64,000 nucleotides of DNA from Chryseobacterium sp. MYb264 (lineage in GTDB: Bacteria; Bacteroidota; Bacteroidia; Flavobacteriales; Weeksellaceae): contig NZ_CP142422.1 in the NCBI RefSeq assembly GCF_035974275.1, forward strand, positions 2,418,001-2,482,000, written 5' to 3'. The notes under the pieces are model-generated. The model was given only the letters and a program-made list of their open reading frames with translations, searched no databases and had not been told where the DNA came from. The position numbers and the translations under genes are program-made. Of this stretch, positions 41,089 through 50,349 are shown in pieces (the first letter of the stretch is position 1; every line of letters starts with the position of its first letter).

Positions 41089-43080
41089 TTAACTATTATG
41101 TCTTATAAATCCTGACTGCTCAATTTTGTTGTCGTAAACCGTAAGTTCCGTAATCGGCGCAGACTCCACCACCACGTTGTGAATCGTGACTCCCCAAGAC
41201 TTGAAATCGTCGCTTCCGATATACTTCACAAAGTTGTAAATATTGAGCGTAATCTTCTGTTTAACAGTCAAAAGTATATCGTTGATATAGGTGTTATCTA
41301 TGATGACATATTTAAGATCCGGTGGGATATTGTGTGCTCTCAAAGAAGGATGACTGCTTCTTGAAGGAATGGTTCCGTCTGCCATTAGATCTTTTAAAAC
41401 CATGTTAAAATAATCATTGATTCTTCTGTCAACTTTAAATCCTAACAAGAAATTAATTTTATAAACCGTTCCCGGCAGAATTTCATCTACAGTATATTTG
41501 AAAGTATAAGGATCTTCCTGATTGACTATACTTAAAATAAAATAATGGTCTGCTCTTTTCGGCTGTTTTTTAATGATGGAATAGATAATTTTTGATTCTA
41601 CCTCATCGTTTCTTTTGGCTCTGCTCAGATATGCCAAATTGGTACAATATTTCGGAATCGTTTCATCAAGCTTCATATCTTTAATGATAGAAACATATTT
41701 ATCAATCTTTACATATTGCGTAAAATTAGATTTAATTAAACGACCATTATACCAGGCATACATACAAACCGCGATGAATCCACCAAGAACCATGGTCAAC
41801 CAACCGCCATCCATAAACTTGATGACATTCGCATAAAAGAACCCTGACTCTAACGCAACGTAAACCAAAGCAAAACCGATAAGGAAAATTTTATTCACCC
41901 TAGTTCGGCTCAACCAGAATAGTAACAATACGGTAGTCATTAACATCGTAATGGTAATCGTAAGACCATACGCCGCTTCCATACTTTCTGATTTCTGGAA
42001 GAAAATTACGACTACAAAACAGAATGCCATTAATCCCCAATTGATTCTAGGAATATACATCTGCCCTTTTACCCCTGAAGGATATTCGATGTGCTGATTG
42101 GGCCAGAAAGAAATTGACATCGCTTCTGAGAACATGGTAAATGAACCTGTAATAACCGCCTGACTCGCAATAATTGCTGCGGCCGTGGCTAAAATTACTC
42201 CCGGTAAGACCGCCCATTCGGGCATAATTCCGAAGAAAGGGTTTACTCCCTGATGTACCAAGTGATAATTATCCAATAACCAGGCACCCTGACCTAAATA
42301 ATTTAAAATCAACATTGATTTAACAAAAATCCAGCTGATTCTGATATTTTTTGCACCACAATGTCCTAAATCTGAATATAATGCTTCCGCTCCTGTTGTA
42401 CAAAGAAATACCGCCCCCATAATGACAATAGCACTCGAAGAATGGGTAATCAGATTATAGGCATAGATTGGGTTAAAAGCTCTGAAGATCTCTACATGAT
42501 CAAAAATATGTATCGATCCGAAAATTCCCAGTACCAAAAACCACGTCACCATAACAGGTCCGAAGAACTTACCAATCGACGCTGTCCCAAACTGCTGAAC
42601 AACAAATACGATGAAAAGGATAAAAAGGGTAATTAAAACCACCGGAGTTTCCGGATTATAGATCTTTAACCCTTCAATCGCAGACATCACCGTAAGTGAC
42701 GGCGTAATGACACTATCAGCAACCAAAGTAGAGGCTCCGATAATGGCGACGACATACAGCCATTTTTTCTTCAGCTTTTTAACCAGTGAATAAAGTGCAA
42801 GAATCCCCCCTTCCCCTTTGTTATCTGCTCTAAGAGCAATAATCACATATTTTAACGTAGTCTGAAGCGTCAAGGTCCAGATAATACAAGACAAAGCCCC
42901 TTCAATATACTCATCGAACGGCATCGCGGCTCCGTCTTTCCGGGCATTCACAATGGCCTTCATTACGTAAAGCGGCGACGTACCAATATCCCCGAATACA
43001 ATCCCCAGGGACACGATAACTCCGACAAATGAAAGTTTCTTAAGGTCAAAGTGATGACCGCCTTCTGTAACTTCTGACAT
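41089..43080 (-). CDS. kup: KUP/HAK/KT family potassium transporter
   Basis: A 663-residue inner-membrane K+ uptake protein. GVVFGDIGTSPLYVMKAI (GVIVSLGIVFGDIGTSPLYV in full context) is the KUP signature in the first helix. The N-terminal 440 residues form about 12 helices; a cytoplasmic C-terminal domain of about 200 residues ends in PITELTVYDNKIEQ. The family imports K+ with protons. It is monocistronic, 70 bp from the fur-type gene; a hairpin at 43162 separates it from pdhB. Confidence 0.93.
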   Translation of the reverse strand: MSEVTEGGHHFDLKKLSFVGVIVSLGIVFGDIGTSPLYVMKAIVNARKDGAAMPFDEYIEGALSCIIWTLTLQTTLKYVIIALRADNKGEGGILALYSLVKKLKKKWLYVVAIIGASTLVADSVITPSLTVMSAIEGLKIYNPETPVVLITLFILFIVFVVQQFGTASIGKFFGPVMVTWFLVLGIFGSIHIFDHVEIFRAFNPIYAYNLITHSSSAIVIMGAVFLCTTGAEALYSDLGHCGAKNIRISWIFVKSMLILNYLGQGAWLLDNYHLVHQGVNPFFGIMPEWAVLPGVILATAAAIIASQAVITGSFTMFSEAMSISFWPNQHIEYPSGVKGQMYIPRINWGLMAFCFVVVIFFQKSESMEAAYGLTITITMLMTTVLLLFWLSRTRVNKIFLIGFALVYVALESGFFYANVIKFMDGGWLTMVLGGFIAVCMYAWYNGRLIKSNFTQYVKIDKYVSIIKDMKLDETIPKYCTNLAYLSRAKRNDEVESKIIYSIIKKQPKRADHYFILSIVNQEDPYTFKYTVDEILPGTVYKINFLLGFKVDRRINDYFNMVLKDLMADGTIPSRSSHPSLRAHNIPPDLKYVIIDNTYINDILLTVKQKITLNIYNFVKYIGSDDFKSWGVTIHNVVVESAPITELTVYDNKIEQSGFIRHNS

Positions 43081-43105
43081 ATCAGCAATTTTAAATTTAA
43101 ACGCG

Positions 43106-43113
43106 CAAATTTA
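43106..43113 (-). promoter_or_regulatory. -7 box for kup
   Basis: The minus strand reads TAAATTTG, preceded at 17 bases by TTG, 25 bases before the kup start codon. Confidence 0.6.
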
Positions 43114-43161
43114 TACTAAATTTATGACCTCAAGAATTTTTCTTCATGAATATAATAAATG

Positions 43162-43189
43162 AAAAAACTTCCTTTCGGAAGTTTTTTTC
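43162..43189. terminator. Bidirectional hairpin between pdhB and kup
   Basis: A 9-bp AT-extended stem AAAACTTCC/GGAAGTTTT with loop TTTC and T/A-runs on both sides, 16 bases after the pdhB stop codon. Confidence 0.75.
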
Positions 43190-43204
43190 TATAATCATTG
43201 AAAA

Positions 43205-44185
43205 TTATTTTACGTACATCGCTTTTTTGATTTCCTCTTTCACTTTTTCAAGTTTCGGGAACCACTCTGCGAATAAGGCAGCTGAATAAGGTGCCGGTGC
43301 ATCAGGAGTCGTAATTCTCTTGATTGGCGCATCTAAATAATCAAATGCTTTCTGCTGTACCATATAGGTAATTTCAGAAGAGATAGAACCAAATGGCCAG
43401 GCTTCTTCTAAAATAACCAGTCTATTTGTTTTCTTTACAGATGTTAAAATTGTATCAAAATCTAAAGGACGAATTGTTCTAAGATCGATAACTTCTACAG
43501 AAATACCTTCTTTCTCCATATCTTCAGCCGCTTGAATAGCTAACTTCATAATTTTTCCGAAAGAAACCAACGTAACGTCTTTACCTTCTTTTTTGATTTC
43601 AGCTTTTCCGATTGGCAAGTAGTACTCTTCCTCAGGAATTTCCATTTTGTCACCATACATCTGCTCAGATTCCATAAAGATTACAGGATCATTGTCCTGA
43701 ATAGAACTTTTTAATAATCCTTTCGCATCATAAGGATTGGAAGGAACAACTACTTTAAGACCCGGAACATTCGCAAACCAGTTTTCAAAAGCCTGAGAGT
43801 GTGTTGCCCCCAATTGTCCTGCAGAAGCAGTAGGTCCTCTGAAAACGATAGGACAGTTCCACTGACCACCGCTCATCTGACGGATCTTTGCCGCGTTATT
43901 AATAATCTGATCAATCCCTACTAAAGAGAAATTGAATGTCATATACTCTACAATTGGTCTGTTACCATTCATCGCAGCTCCTACAGCAATCCCTGTAAAA
44001 CCAAGCTCAGCAATAGGTGTATCGATTACTCTTTTTGGACCAAATTCATCCAGCATTCCTTTTGAAGCCTTATATGCACCATTGTATTCTGCAACTTCCT
44101 CCCCCATTAAAAAAATGGATTCGTCTTTACGCATTTCCTCGCTCATTGCCTGTGCAATTACCTCACGAAAAGTATATTCTGCCAT
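43205..44185 (-). CDS. pdhB: Pyruvate dehydrogenase E1 component beta subunit
   Basis: A 326-residue thiamine-diphosphate enzyme subunit. Characteristic segments are LMGEEVAEYNGAYKASKGML, RVIDTPIAELGFTGIAVGAA and HSQAFENWFANVPGLKVVVP. The C-terminal half (from VTLVSFGKIM) is the transketolase C-terminal domain, with EEAWPFGS and PYSAALFAEWFP. It pairs with E1 alpha and E2/E3 to convert pyruvate to acetyl-CoA. No E1 alpha gene is adjacent, so the subunits are encoded apart. A weaker possibility is a branched-chain 2-oxoacid E1 beta. Confidence 0.92.
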   Translation of the reverse strand: MAEYTFREVIAQAMSEEMRKDESIFLMGEEVAEYNGAYKASKGMLDEFGPKRVIDTPIAELGFTGIAVGAAMNGNRPIVEYMTFNFSLVGIDQIINNAAKIRQMSGGQWNCPIVFRGPTASAGQLGATHSQAFENWFANVPGLKVVVPSNPYDAKGLLKSSIQDNDPVIFMESEQMYGDKMEIPEEEYYLPIGKAEIKKEGKDVTLVSFGKIMKLAIQAAEDMEKEGISVEVIDLRTIRPLDFDTILTSVKKTNRLVILEEAWPFGSISSEITYMVQQKAFDYLDAPIKRITTPDAPAPYSAALFAEWFPKLEKVKEEIKKAMYVK

Positions 44186-44208
44186 ATTTATTTGAAAAAT
44201 TTAGAGTA

Positions 44209-44216
44209 CAAAAATA
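44209..44216 (-). promoter_or_regulatory. -7 box for pdhB
   Basis: The minus strand reads TATTTTTG, matching TAnnTTTG, 23 bases before the start codon. Confidence 0.55.
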
Positions 44217-44296
44217 GTGTTTTTTTATTATACACATAACAAAAAAGGCATCGCATTGACTGAGATACCCGTATTAATTTTAATTTAAATAAGAAT

Positions 44297-44878
44297 TTAT
44301 TCTGCTTTGCTTAATTCTCTGTAATTTTTTTTAAGGTCTGAAAGTATTTTACCGTACGTTTTTTTATAAATCCAATACAGAAAATAGATAACCGCTACGA
44401 GTATAAAAGCAAACACGATATAATGTACCATTGTAAGATTTACTGTATCCGAATGAGTACCATTTTGTCCGTCTTTCCAGCCACGTATAAAATCGGAAGT
44501 ATTATGTTTAAAGTTAATTAAACTATCAAAAATAATCAGGGCAAAAGAGATTCCGGCATATCCGAAAACCGTTTTTCTTAGATTTAAAATATTTTTCATT
44601 AGAGCTAAAGAACTTTCGCCCGATTTTATTTTATTAAACCAATAAATGATCAATCCAAAAAATATCGCAAATAGTCCTATCCTGATAAGAGGAAATTCTC
44701 CGTCAATATATCCATACGCTGACCAAATAACAACTTCAACCACTCCAATAATCAATAAAGTTTTCGTTACTGAAACCGATTGCTTTTTTATCATGCCCAG
44801 AATATCCTTATCTGAATATTCTTTAAAATCTTCGGTATTTTTATTCCAGTCGTTTTTTAATAATTCCAGTTCTTCCAT
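44297..44878 (-). CDS. Membrane protein, candidate partner of the adjacent sigma factor
   Basis: A 193-residue protein with four predicted helices (VVEVVIWSAYGYIDG, IGLFAIFFGLIIYWF, TVFGYAGISFALIIF, MVHYIVFAFILVAVIYFLYW) and an acidic cytoplasmic N-terminus (MEELELLKNDWNKNTEDFK). That N-terminal pattern is common in flavobacterial proteins encoded after ECF sigma genes. No recognised zinc-binding anti-sigma domain is present, so anti-sigma function is inferred only from position: it starts 1 bp after the sigma gene stop. Confidence 0.55.
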   Translation of the reverse strand: MEELELLKNDWNKNTEDFKEYSDKDILGMIKKQSVSVTKTLLIIGVVEVVIWSAYGYIDGEFPLIRIGLFAIFFGLIIYWFNKIKSGESSLALMKNILNLRKTVFGYAGISFALIIFDSLINFKHNTSDFIRGWKDGQNGTHSDTVNLTMVHYIVFAFILVAVIYFLYWIYKKTYGKILSDLKKNYRELSKAE

Positions 44879-44879
44879 A

Positions 44880-45374
44880 TTATTTTGTGTTGAGTTGTTG
44901 TTTTAAATTATTTTTCGCCCTGTTCATTTTCACTCTTGCATTCCCTTCTGTTATGCCAAGAATTTCGCCAATCTCACGATAAGATTTATCTTCGAGATAC
45001 ATCATAATCAAAGCTTTTTCAATATCCGACAATGTATAAATCGCCTGATACATTCTTTTCAGTTTATGCTCATCATCTTCATAGATTTCGTATTCGATCC
45101 TTAAAGAAGAAACATCAACCTCAGTAGTGACATCATTTTTTTTTGCTTTTTTAAATAAGGTAATCGCTGTATTCAAAGCCACACGGTACATCCATGTAGA
45201 AAATTTGGCATCACCTTTAAAACCCGGAAAAGATTTCCAAAGCTGAATCGTGATCTCCTGAAAAAGATCTTCATGATCTTCTTTATTATCTGTATAAATT
45301 CTGCATACCTTATGTACAATCCGCTGATTTTCTTTCAGAAAGGCGACAAAGGTTTCTTCCAAATTTGAGTTCAT
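44880..45374 (-). CDS. ECF-type RNA polymerase sigma factor
   Basis: A 164-residue sigma-70 family protein lacking region 3. Region 2 (about 20-85) includes EDHEDLFQEITIQLWKSFPG and KFSTWMYRVALNTAITLFKK; region 4 (about 108-162) includes YREIGEILGITEGNARVKMN, the HTH that reads the -35 element. It directs RNA polymerase to stress or envelope genes. The membrane protein encoded next is probably its regulator. Confidence 0.9.
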   Translation of the reverse strand: MNSNLEETFVAFLKENQRIVHKVCRIYTDNKEDHEDLFQEITIQLWKSFPGFKGDAKFSTWMYRVALNTAITLFKKAKKNDVTTEVDVSSLRIEYEIYEDDEHKLKRMYQAIYTLSDIEKALIMMYLEDKSYREIGEILGITEGNARVKMNRAKNNLKQQLNTK

Positions 45375-45475
45375 ATTATATAAGTGTGCAGATTTTTTTT
45401 TCGTTACAGATTTTTCAAAACAAAAACGGCATCTCTAAAAGAAACGCCGTCTGTAAAATTCTATTTTAAACGTAT

Positions 45476-45892
45476 TTAGTTCACTTTTTCCCAAGTCTGG
45501 CTTCTGCCCATCAAAGAAATACCTACATATCCTCTCACATTCAGTTTATCACCGCTTCTCGTTACCGTACATTTATACGTTTTCCCTGATTTAGGATCTG
45601 TAATTGTACCTCCTGTAAACTCATCGCCGTCTTTTTTCAGACCTCTGATGATTTCCATTCCCAAAATTGGTTTCCCTTTCCTATCATCTTTACACGCGGT
45701 ACAGTTTGGATCTGCCGGTTTTATCAGCAACTGGGATACCTTTCCAAAGTACTGGTCTCCTTTTTTATAAATCTCTACAATAGATTTGGCCTGTTTTGTT
45801 TCATCATCTATTGTTTTCCATTTCCCCTCAATCTGAGCAAATGACATTACGCCAAACAGCGAAAGCATTAATGTTAATAATAATTTTCTCAT
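45476..45892 (-). CDS. DUF2147 secreted protein
   Basis: A 138-residue protein: signal peptide 1-19 (MRKLLLTLMLSLFGVMSFAQ), then one DUF2147 domain. Family marks are EGKWKTIDDETKQAKSIVEI, YFGKVSQLL, a Cys pair in DPNCTACKDDRKGKPILG, and the end MGRSQTWEKV. The fold is a lipocalin-like barrel, found in many periplasmic proteins of unknown ligand. No operon partner. Confidence 0.85.
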   Translation of the reverse strand: MRKLLLTLMLSLFGVMSFAQIEGKWKTIDDETKQAKSIVEIYKKGDQYFGKVSQLLIKPADPNCTACKDDRKGKPILGMEIIRGLKKDGDEFTGGTITDPKSGKTYKCTVTRSGDKLNVRGYVGISLMGRSQTWEKVN

Positions 45893-46051
45893 ATTCTTAT
45901 AGTTTTAAGTCAAATAAAATATTTCTGTTGTCTATTCTCTGCTAAAAGTATAAATTAATTTTAAACAAACAAAAATTTTTATTATCCTGAGTATATATAA
46001 CAATTGATGTACCACTTTTTAAATTCAAACACTTGCTAAACAGCGCAGCGT

Positions 46052-47680
46052 TTAATCTAATATTTGAATCAAATAGATGGTATCAAACTGTTCAGGTCGT
46101 GTTTTAGGATTTAGAAATTTCAAGGAAAGTCTTGTAATCCGGTAATCATTTTCCTGCAAAACAATTTTATAATTCCTTTTTACCGATTGTAAAACATCTT
46201 TATAAATAACAAAATAATCCCCCTTTTTCAGCTTATCTATATTCGTTCTTGGAGTATTTCTTTTGGTGTAAAAATCAAAAGCCCAGGATTCAGAGCCTTC
46301 CGTTGCAAAAATTCTATCCTTTGCTATCCTTTCGTTATTCACACGTTGTGCCAGTTTATAACTCCCCTGATATTGGGTAAGAACAGGATAAAACTGTGTA
46401 TTCAGAAAAATATTGACTCCAACCGCGAAAACCAAAGACATGAAAACATACTTCTTGAACAGATTTTCTTTCCTGAAAATGATCATCATTAAATAAATAA
46501 AAATCAGAGCCGCTACGATATACATCACCACATTATCAGCACCAGTGAAAAAATAGGTCAGCAAACCAACGCCCAATAAAGTTCCGAAAACCACCACCAA
46601 TTGAATGATATACAAAACTTTGATCTTCTTTAAATTATTCCGTTTAAAAATATCAAATAAATAAGCGGCGGTAAAAACAGCCAACACAGCAATTAAACCA
46701 TTTAAATAATGAGGAAGTTTAAATTTGGAAGCCGAAAAAAGTAACATCACCAGCCAGAATCCACCTACAGTTAAAAACTCTGCTCCTTCGATTTTTCTGA
46801 ATCTGTTTTTAATAAAAAATGCTGATTTTTCAAAAACTCCAACATAAAAAGCCAATGAAAACGGTAAAAACGCCCATAATAAAGTATGGAAAAAGAAAGA
46901 ATAATCCGGACTTGTTTCTTCAAATCCTGAAGCCGTTAACCTGTTCACACTTTGATTAAATAAAATAAAACGAATTCCCTCTTCCCCAAACTGATGATGA
47001 TAAGCATATAAAACCGGTAAAATACCGACGATAAAGCTTACGGCAGCAATGATTATTTTAAAATTAAAGAATTTTTTCCATTCTCTTGAATACAATAAAT
47101 AAGCAAAAACACAGAATCCAATGATCACGATGGCCATTAATCCTTTGGAGGAAAATGCCATCGCCGTACCCAATCCTGCAAAAATAACATTAAGAATATT
47201 CTGAGTTTTAATAAATTTTATAAACTGCCACAAAGAAAAAATGATAAATCCGGTTAAAACCGCATCTGTTCTTACATCGTGTGCCGAAAGAATAATCGTT
47301 TGCGCTGAAAGAAAAATCAAGGAAGCCACGCTCCCCATATTAGGGTTGCTATAGAGCTGCTCCGTGAGCTTCTTTGTTGAAAAAGCCCCCAAAGCAAGGC
47401 ATAGTAAAGCCGGAATTCTATAAGCGATATGACTGATCCCAAACATTTTCATGGAAATCGCCGCCAGCCAAAAATGCATGTGCGGCTTGTCCAGATAAGG
47501 AGAATCTCCCTTCATAATGTTCAGAAAATCGTTGTCCAAAGCCATTCTCATTGCCATGGATGCATGTTGTGCAGAATCGTTCTCCATTAAAGGAATAAAC
47601 AAACCTGAGACATAAACTATTGAAAAACCGATATATAGAAATAAAATTTGACTCGGCCACAGCAGTTGATTTTGATTCAT
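46052..47680 (-). CDS. ArnT-like glycosyltransferase family 39 membrane protein
   Basis: A 542-residue polytopic protein with about 11-12 helices and a C-terminal periplasmic domain. Conserved GT39/ArnT marks are GLFIPLMENDSAQHASMAMR in the first periplasmic loop (the acidic pair for catalysis) and GDSPYLDKPHMHFWLAAISM. Such enzymes transfer a sugar from a polyprenyl-phosphate donor to lipid A or another surface acceptor. The divergent GT2 gene is of the polyprenyl-phosphate-sugar synthase type and could make the donor. Confidence 0.85.
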   Translation of the reverse strand: MNQNQLLWPSQILFLYIGFSIVYVSGLFIPLMENDSAQHASMAMRMALDNDFLNIMKGDSPYLDKPHMHFWLAAISMKMFGISHIAYRIPALLCLALGAFSTKKLTEQLYSNPNMGSVASLIFLSAQTIILSAHDVRTDAVLTGFIIFSLWQFIKFIKTQNILNVIFAGLGTAMAFSSKGLMAIVIIGFCVFAYLLYSREWKKFFNFKIIIAAVSFIVGILPVLYAYHHQFGEEGIRFILFNQSVNRLTASGFEETSPDYSFFFHTLLWAFLPFSLAFYVGVFEKSAFFIKNRFRKIEGAEFLTVGGFWLVMLLFSASKFKLPHYLNGLIAVLAVFTAAYLFDIFKRNNLKKIKVLYIIQLVVVFGTLLGVGLLTYFFTGADNVVMYIVAALIFIYLMMIIFRKENLFKKYVFMSLVFAVGVNIFLNTQFYPVLTQYQGSYKLAQRVNNERIAKDRIFATEGSESWAFDFYTKRNTPRTNIDKLKKGDYFVIYKDVLQSVKRNYKIVLQENDYRITRLSLKFLNPKTRPEQFDTIYLIQILD

Positions 47681-47699
47681 CTGAAAGATAGTTTTTTAG

Positions 47700-47707
47700 T
47701 ATTTTTG
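47700..47707 (+). promoter_or_regulatory. -7 box for the GT2 operon
   Basis: TATTTTTG, matching TAnnTTTG, 43 bases before the GT2 start codon. It lies beside the opposed box at 47724-47731, so the divergent promoters overlap. Confidence 0.55.
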
Positions 47708-47723
47708 CAAAAGCATTTCTATG

Positions 47724-47731
47724 CAAATTTA
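47724..47731 (-). promoter_or_regulatory. -7 box for the GT39 gene
   Basis: The minus strand reads TAAATTTG, matching TAnnTTTG, 43 bases before the GT39 start codon. Confidence 0.5.
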
Positions 47732-47750
47732 ATAAATCAATATAAACTGA

Positions 47751-48704
47751 ATGGATCATAATAAATTTTACTCTCTGGTCATCCCAATGTATAATGAAGA
47801 AGGTAATGCCGGACTGCTTATCGATCGCATCCGTGAAGCCATGAACGGCTATCCATATGAATTGATTCTGATTGATGACAATTCAAAAGACGGCACTGTG
47901 AAAGAAATTAATGAAAAAAATGATCCAAATGTAGTGTTGATCCAGCTGAAGAAAAATTATGGTCAGAGTTCAGCGATGATGGCCGGTTTCGATTATGCAA
48001 CGGGCGATTATGTGATTACACTGGATGGAGATCTGCAGAATGATCCAAGCGATATTCCCGCGATGGTAGACCTTCTTGAAAGTGGAGATTACGATTTGGT
48101 GGTAGGAAAACGTCAGAAAAGAAAAGACTCTTCTGTGAGAACCATTCCTTCCCGAATTGCCAATTTTATTATTAAAAGATCAACAAAACTTAATATTTCA
48201 GATCAGGGTTGTGCCTTGAAAGTGTTTACTAATGAGACGGCAAAAGATCTGAATCTATATGGTGAAAACCACCGTTTCATCAGCTTAATGGCGCATTTAA
48301 ACGGAGCGAGAATTGCCGAAATGCCGGTAAAGCACCACGCAAGACAGTTTGGTGTTTCAAAATACGGGATGAACAGGACGTTTAAGGTAATCAATGACCT
48401 GCTTTTGGTTTTATTCAATCAAAAATATCTTTCAAAACCCATTTATCTTTTCGGAAATATCGGTTTGGCAGCTTTCGTACTTGGAATGCTGATCAACACT
48501 TACCTTTTCATCGTAAAACTAATGGGACACGATATCGGCGGCCGACCTTTATTAATTTTAGGTGTGCTTTTAGCCTTCATCGGAATTCAGTTTTTCACCA
48601 CCGGTATTATTATTGATATGTTGATGAAAACCTACTACGAATCTCAAAGCAAACGACCTTTCAATATCAGAAAAATTACAAATTTTGGAGAAAGCAAAGC
48701 TTAA
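47751..48704 (+). CDS. Glycosyltransferase family 2 (polyprenyl-phosphate sugar synthase type)
   Basis: A 317-residue enzyme. The cytoplasmic GT-A domain (about 1-225) has YSLVIPMYNEEGNAGLLI, ILIDDNSKDGTVKE (first acidic pair), and VITLDGDLQNDPSDIP (D-x-D metal site), with QGCALKVF later. Two C-terminal helices (about 230-290) are typical of DPM1/ArnC/GtrB-like enzymes that make polyprenyl-phosphate-linked sugars. It begins an operon with a flippase-like protein and pssA, and is divergent from a GT39 transferase that could use its product. Confidence 0.88.
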   Translation: MDHNKFYSLVIPMYNEEGNAGLLIDRIREAMNGYPYELILIDDNSKDGTVKEINEKNDPNVVLIQLKKNYGQSSAMMAGFDYATGDYVITLDGDLQNDPSDIPAMVDLLESGDYDLVVGKRQKRKDSSVRTIPSRIANFIIKRSTKLNISDQGCALKVFTNETAKDLNLYGENHRFISLMAHLNGARIAEMPVKHHARQFGVSKYGMNRTFKVINDLLLVLFNQKYLSKPIYLFGNIGLAAFVLGMLINTYLFIVKLMGHDIGGRPLLILGVLLAFIGIQFFTTGIIIDMLMKTYYESQSKRPFNIRKITNFGESKA

Positions 48705-49548
48705 AAAAATTCTGATCAATGCGGTAAAAATTCTGGTCAGCGTTGCCTTATTGTATTTTGTTTTCAAAAAAATACCGTTTCGCGATGTGGCCAAACTTTG
48801 GTCTACTTTACACGTAGGATACGTTATTTTGGCAGCGATTTTCTTTTTGGCTTCACAGGTTTTATCCACAAAAAGACTTGAATTTTATTTTCATTCAAAT
48901 AATTTCAACCTGGATTTCAGAAGTAATCTGGAACTTTACTTTTTGGGAATGTTCTACAATTTCTTCATTCCCGGGGGAATTGGCGGTGATGCATACAAAG
49001 TATATATTCTGAATAAAAAATTTGGCTGGGGCGCAAAAAAAATCACGTCTGCTCTTTTCAACGACCGATTGAGTGGTCTTTTAGCAATCTGTGTCCTGAT
49101 TTTATTTTCAGCAGCATTTTTGTTTGAAATTAAATGGCTTTGGCTGATTATTATTTTGATTCTGGCGGGAATTGCGTTTACCTATTTTCTGACCAAAAAA
49201 ATATTTTCAACCTACACTGGAATTTTCTTTAAATCATTTTCATTATCGATCATTGTTCAGCTTTTACAGGTAATTTGCTTTATTTTGATCATGAAAAGCT
49301 TGGGTATGAATGATAATTTCACGATCTATACCGTTACTTTTTTAGGAAGTTCTGTATTGAGTCTCATTTCTTTTGCCGGAATCGGAGTTCGGGAAATGCT
49401 GTTTCTTCAGGCTTCGAAATACTTTGATTTCAATCCTTCCATTTCAGTATCTGCGTCTTTACTTTTTACGGTAATTACGGCATTTTTTTCTTTTTTTGGA
49501 ATTATATTTCAACTGAGAAAGTTAAATTTAAAACTTACAGAAAAATAA
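48685..49548 (+). CDS. Lysylphosphatidylglycerol synthase-type transmembrane (flippase-like) protein
   Basis: A 287-residue membrane protein of the same family as the one at 31995, with about seven helices. It starts at TTG (MEKAKLKKIL) and overlaps the GT2 gene by 20 bp; no ATG is available near the N-terminus. Family marks are LYFLGMFYNFFIPGGIGGDA and a closing VTAFFSFFGIIFQLRKLN. With the upstream GT2 it may form a synthesis-and-flip unit for a lipid-linked sugar. Confidence 0.82.
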   Translation: MEKAKLKKILINAVKILVSVALLYFVFKKIPFRDVAKLWSTLHVGYVILAAIFFLASQVLSTKRLEFYFHSNNFNLDFRSNLELYFLGMFYNFFIPGGIGGDAYKVYILNKKFGWGAKKITSALFNDRLSGLLAICVLILFSAAFLFEIKWLWLIIILILAGIAFTYFLTKKIFSTYTGIFFKSFSLSIIVQLLQVICFILIMKSLGMNDNFTIYTVTFLGSSVLSLISFAGIGVREMLFLQASKYFDFNPSISVSASLLFTVITAFFSFFGIIFQLRKLNLKLTEK

Positions 49549-49549
49549 C

Positions 49550-50260
49550 ATGAATTTTATAAAAAATAATCTGGCGAATGCCTTAACCTTAGGAAATCTT
49601 TTTGCAGGATGTGTGGGAGCCATTCATCTGATCTTGGGAGATTATCAAACGACTGCAATTTGTCTGATTCTTTCCTCTATTTTTGATTTTTTCGACGGTT
49701 TTGTGGCAAGAGCAGTAAAATCCAATTCAAACCTTGGGCTTCAGCTGGATTCTTTGGCAGATATGGTGAGTTTCGGAGTTATTCCCGGGCTGACAATGTT
49801 CAAAGCTTTGGAACCTTTCGGAAGTGAAATATTAGGAATCAATTTATTTTTTGAGATTAAATATATCGGTTTAATTGTTACCGTATTTTCATGTTTAAGA
49901 TTGGCTATTTTTAATCTTGATGAAGAACAGCGATATTATTTTAAAGGCTTAAATACGCCGACGAACACTGTTTTATTATTCGGATTATATTATGCTTTTA
50001 AAGAAATGAATGCCTTCAGCTTTTTATTTGAAAACGCTGCATTGTTGATCGCATTAACCCTTCTTACGTCATGGCTTCTGATCAGTCCGGTAAAAATGAT
50101 GGCGATGAAATTTAAATCGAAAAAACTACAGGATAATTATTCCAAAATTGTACTTTTAGGAGGCGGAATTGCTATTTTAGCAATATTCCAGATCGTAGGA
50201 ATTCCTATGCTTGTTATTTATTATATATTAGTATCAATTATATTTCAGAAACAGCTGTAA
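49550..50260 (+). CDS. pssA: CDP-diacylglycerol--serine O-phosphatidyltransferase
   Basis: A 236-residue inner-membrane enzyme making phosphatidylserine, precursor of phosphatidylethanolamine. The signature is complete: IFDFFDGFVARAVKSN, then NLGLQLDSLADMVSFGVIPG, matching D-x2-DG-x2-AR-x8-G-x3-D-x3-D. The opening ANALTLGNLFAGCVGAIHLI is typical of PssA. It follows the flippase-like gene after one base. Compare the CDP-alcohol enzyme at 1914, which lacks the Gly. Confidence 0.92.
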   Translation: MNFIKNNLANALTLGNLFAGCVGAIHLILGDYQTTAICLILSSIFDFFDGFVARAVKSNSNLGLQLDSLADMVSFGVIPGLTMFKALEPFGSEILGINLFFEIKYIGLIVTVFSCLRLAIFNLDEEQRYYFKGLNTPTNTVLLFGLYYAFKEMNAFSFLFENAALLIALTLLTSWLLISPVKMMAMKFKSKKLQDNYSKIVLLGGGIAILAIFQIVGIPMLVIYYILVSIIFQKQL

Positions 50261-50349
50261 TGGGCTGGAAGATGGATGATGGGAGCCTGAAAATTTTCCC
50301 TGAAAACATTTTCAAATGATCAAATTAACACATTTTCAAATTATTAGAA

